DNA of 5,576 nucleotides from Pseudomonadota bacterium. GTDB lineage: Bacteria > Pseudomonadota > Gammaproteobacteria > Burkholderiales > Thiobacillaceae. Positions 5,544-5,576 of the stretch are shown here, piece by piece. A model generated the notes under the pieces. It was not told the DNA's origin. It saw nothing but the letters and a program-made list of their open reading frames with translations, and made no database searches. The position numbers and the translations under genes are program-made. The stretch spans positions 1 to 5,576 of the forward strand of contig JAJZTV010000146.1 of NCBI GenBank assembly GCA_021847385.1, given 5' to 3'. Each line of letters begins with the position of its first letter. Positions within the stretch are counted from its first letter, which is position 1.

Positions 5544-5576
5544 ATGGCCGAGATCATCAAGCGCAACAAGGCAAGA
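5544..5576 (+). CDS. nifN: NifN, FeMo-cofactor scaffold partner of NifE (first 11 codons only)
   Basis: The open frame reads MAEIIKRNKAR up to the window edge. This closely matches the Azotobacter NifN start as I recall it (MAEIINRNKAL), and the preceding NifA/sigma-54 promoter independently marks a nif gene. NifN is the beta-type subunit of the NifEN scaffold and supplies one ligand of its [4Fe-4S] cluster; none of that region is in view. ATG at 5544 is preferred over the in-frame ATG at 5535, which would add MLA before the conserved start. The Shine-Dalgarno is poor: only CGGA at 5532-5535, eight bases upstream. Only 11 residues support the assignment, so it rests on the motif plus context. 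Confidence 0.82.
   Translation, partial: MAEIIKRNKAR

Overview
The window is GC-rich (roughly 60-65% by eye) chromosomal DNA from a nitrogen-fixing proteobacterium. It opens inside nifE and closes 33 bases into what reads as nifN. The NifE sequence aligns, from memory, almost without gaps to Azotobacter-type NifE. Its neighbours are a GcvA-like LysR regulator, an EamA permease and an EntS-like MFS carrier, and regulation is by sigma-54 and NifA. This suggests Pseudomonadota, probably a beta- or gammaproteobacterium; the genus cannot be read from the window.

Layout: (1) 1-1130, + strand, nifE lacking about its first 92 codons. (2) 1172-1996, - strand, a UbiE-type class I SAM-dependent methyltransferase convergent with nifE. 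(3) 1997-2153, a non-coding spacer with a GC-rich dyad. (4) 2154-3071, - strand, a LysR-family regulator. (5) 3072-3167, a divergent control region with a good sigma-70 promoter for lysR and an inverted repeat over its predicted start. (6) 3168-4058, + strand, a ten-helix EamA/DMT permease. (7) 4173-5396, + strand, an MFS_3 (EntS-like) carrier. (8) 5397-5543, a dense nif control region: NifA activator site TGT-N10-ACA, A+T-rich linker, canonical -24/-12 sigma-54 promoter, and a perfect 8-bp inverted repeat across the predicted start. (9) 5544 to the end, the first 11 codons of nifN.

The main result is structural. NifE and NifN are the two subunits of the scaffold on which the nitrogenase FeMo-cofactor is built, and their genes are normally adjacent and co-transcribed. 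Here about 4.4 kb carrying four genes with no recognised nif role lies between them, and nifN has its own complete NifA/sigma-54 promoter. The four inserted genes use TTG for leucine more often than nifE does, which fits a separate origin. The LysR regulator and EamA permease form a typical divergent regulator-transporter pair. The methyltransferase and MFS carrier have no assignable substrate. No tRNA, rRNA, CRISPR array, insertion sequence or convincing Rho-independent terminator was seen.
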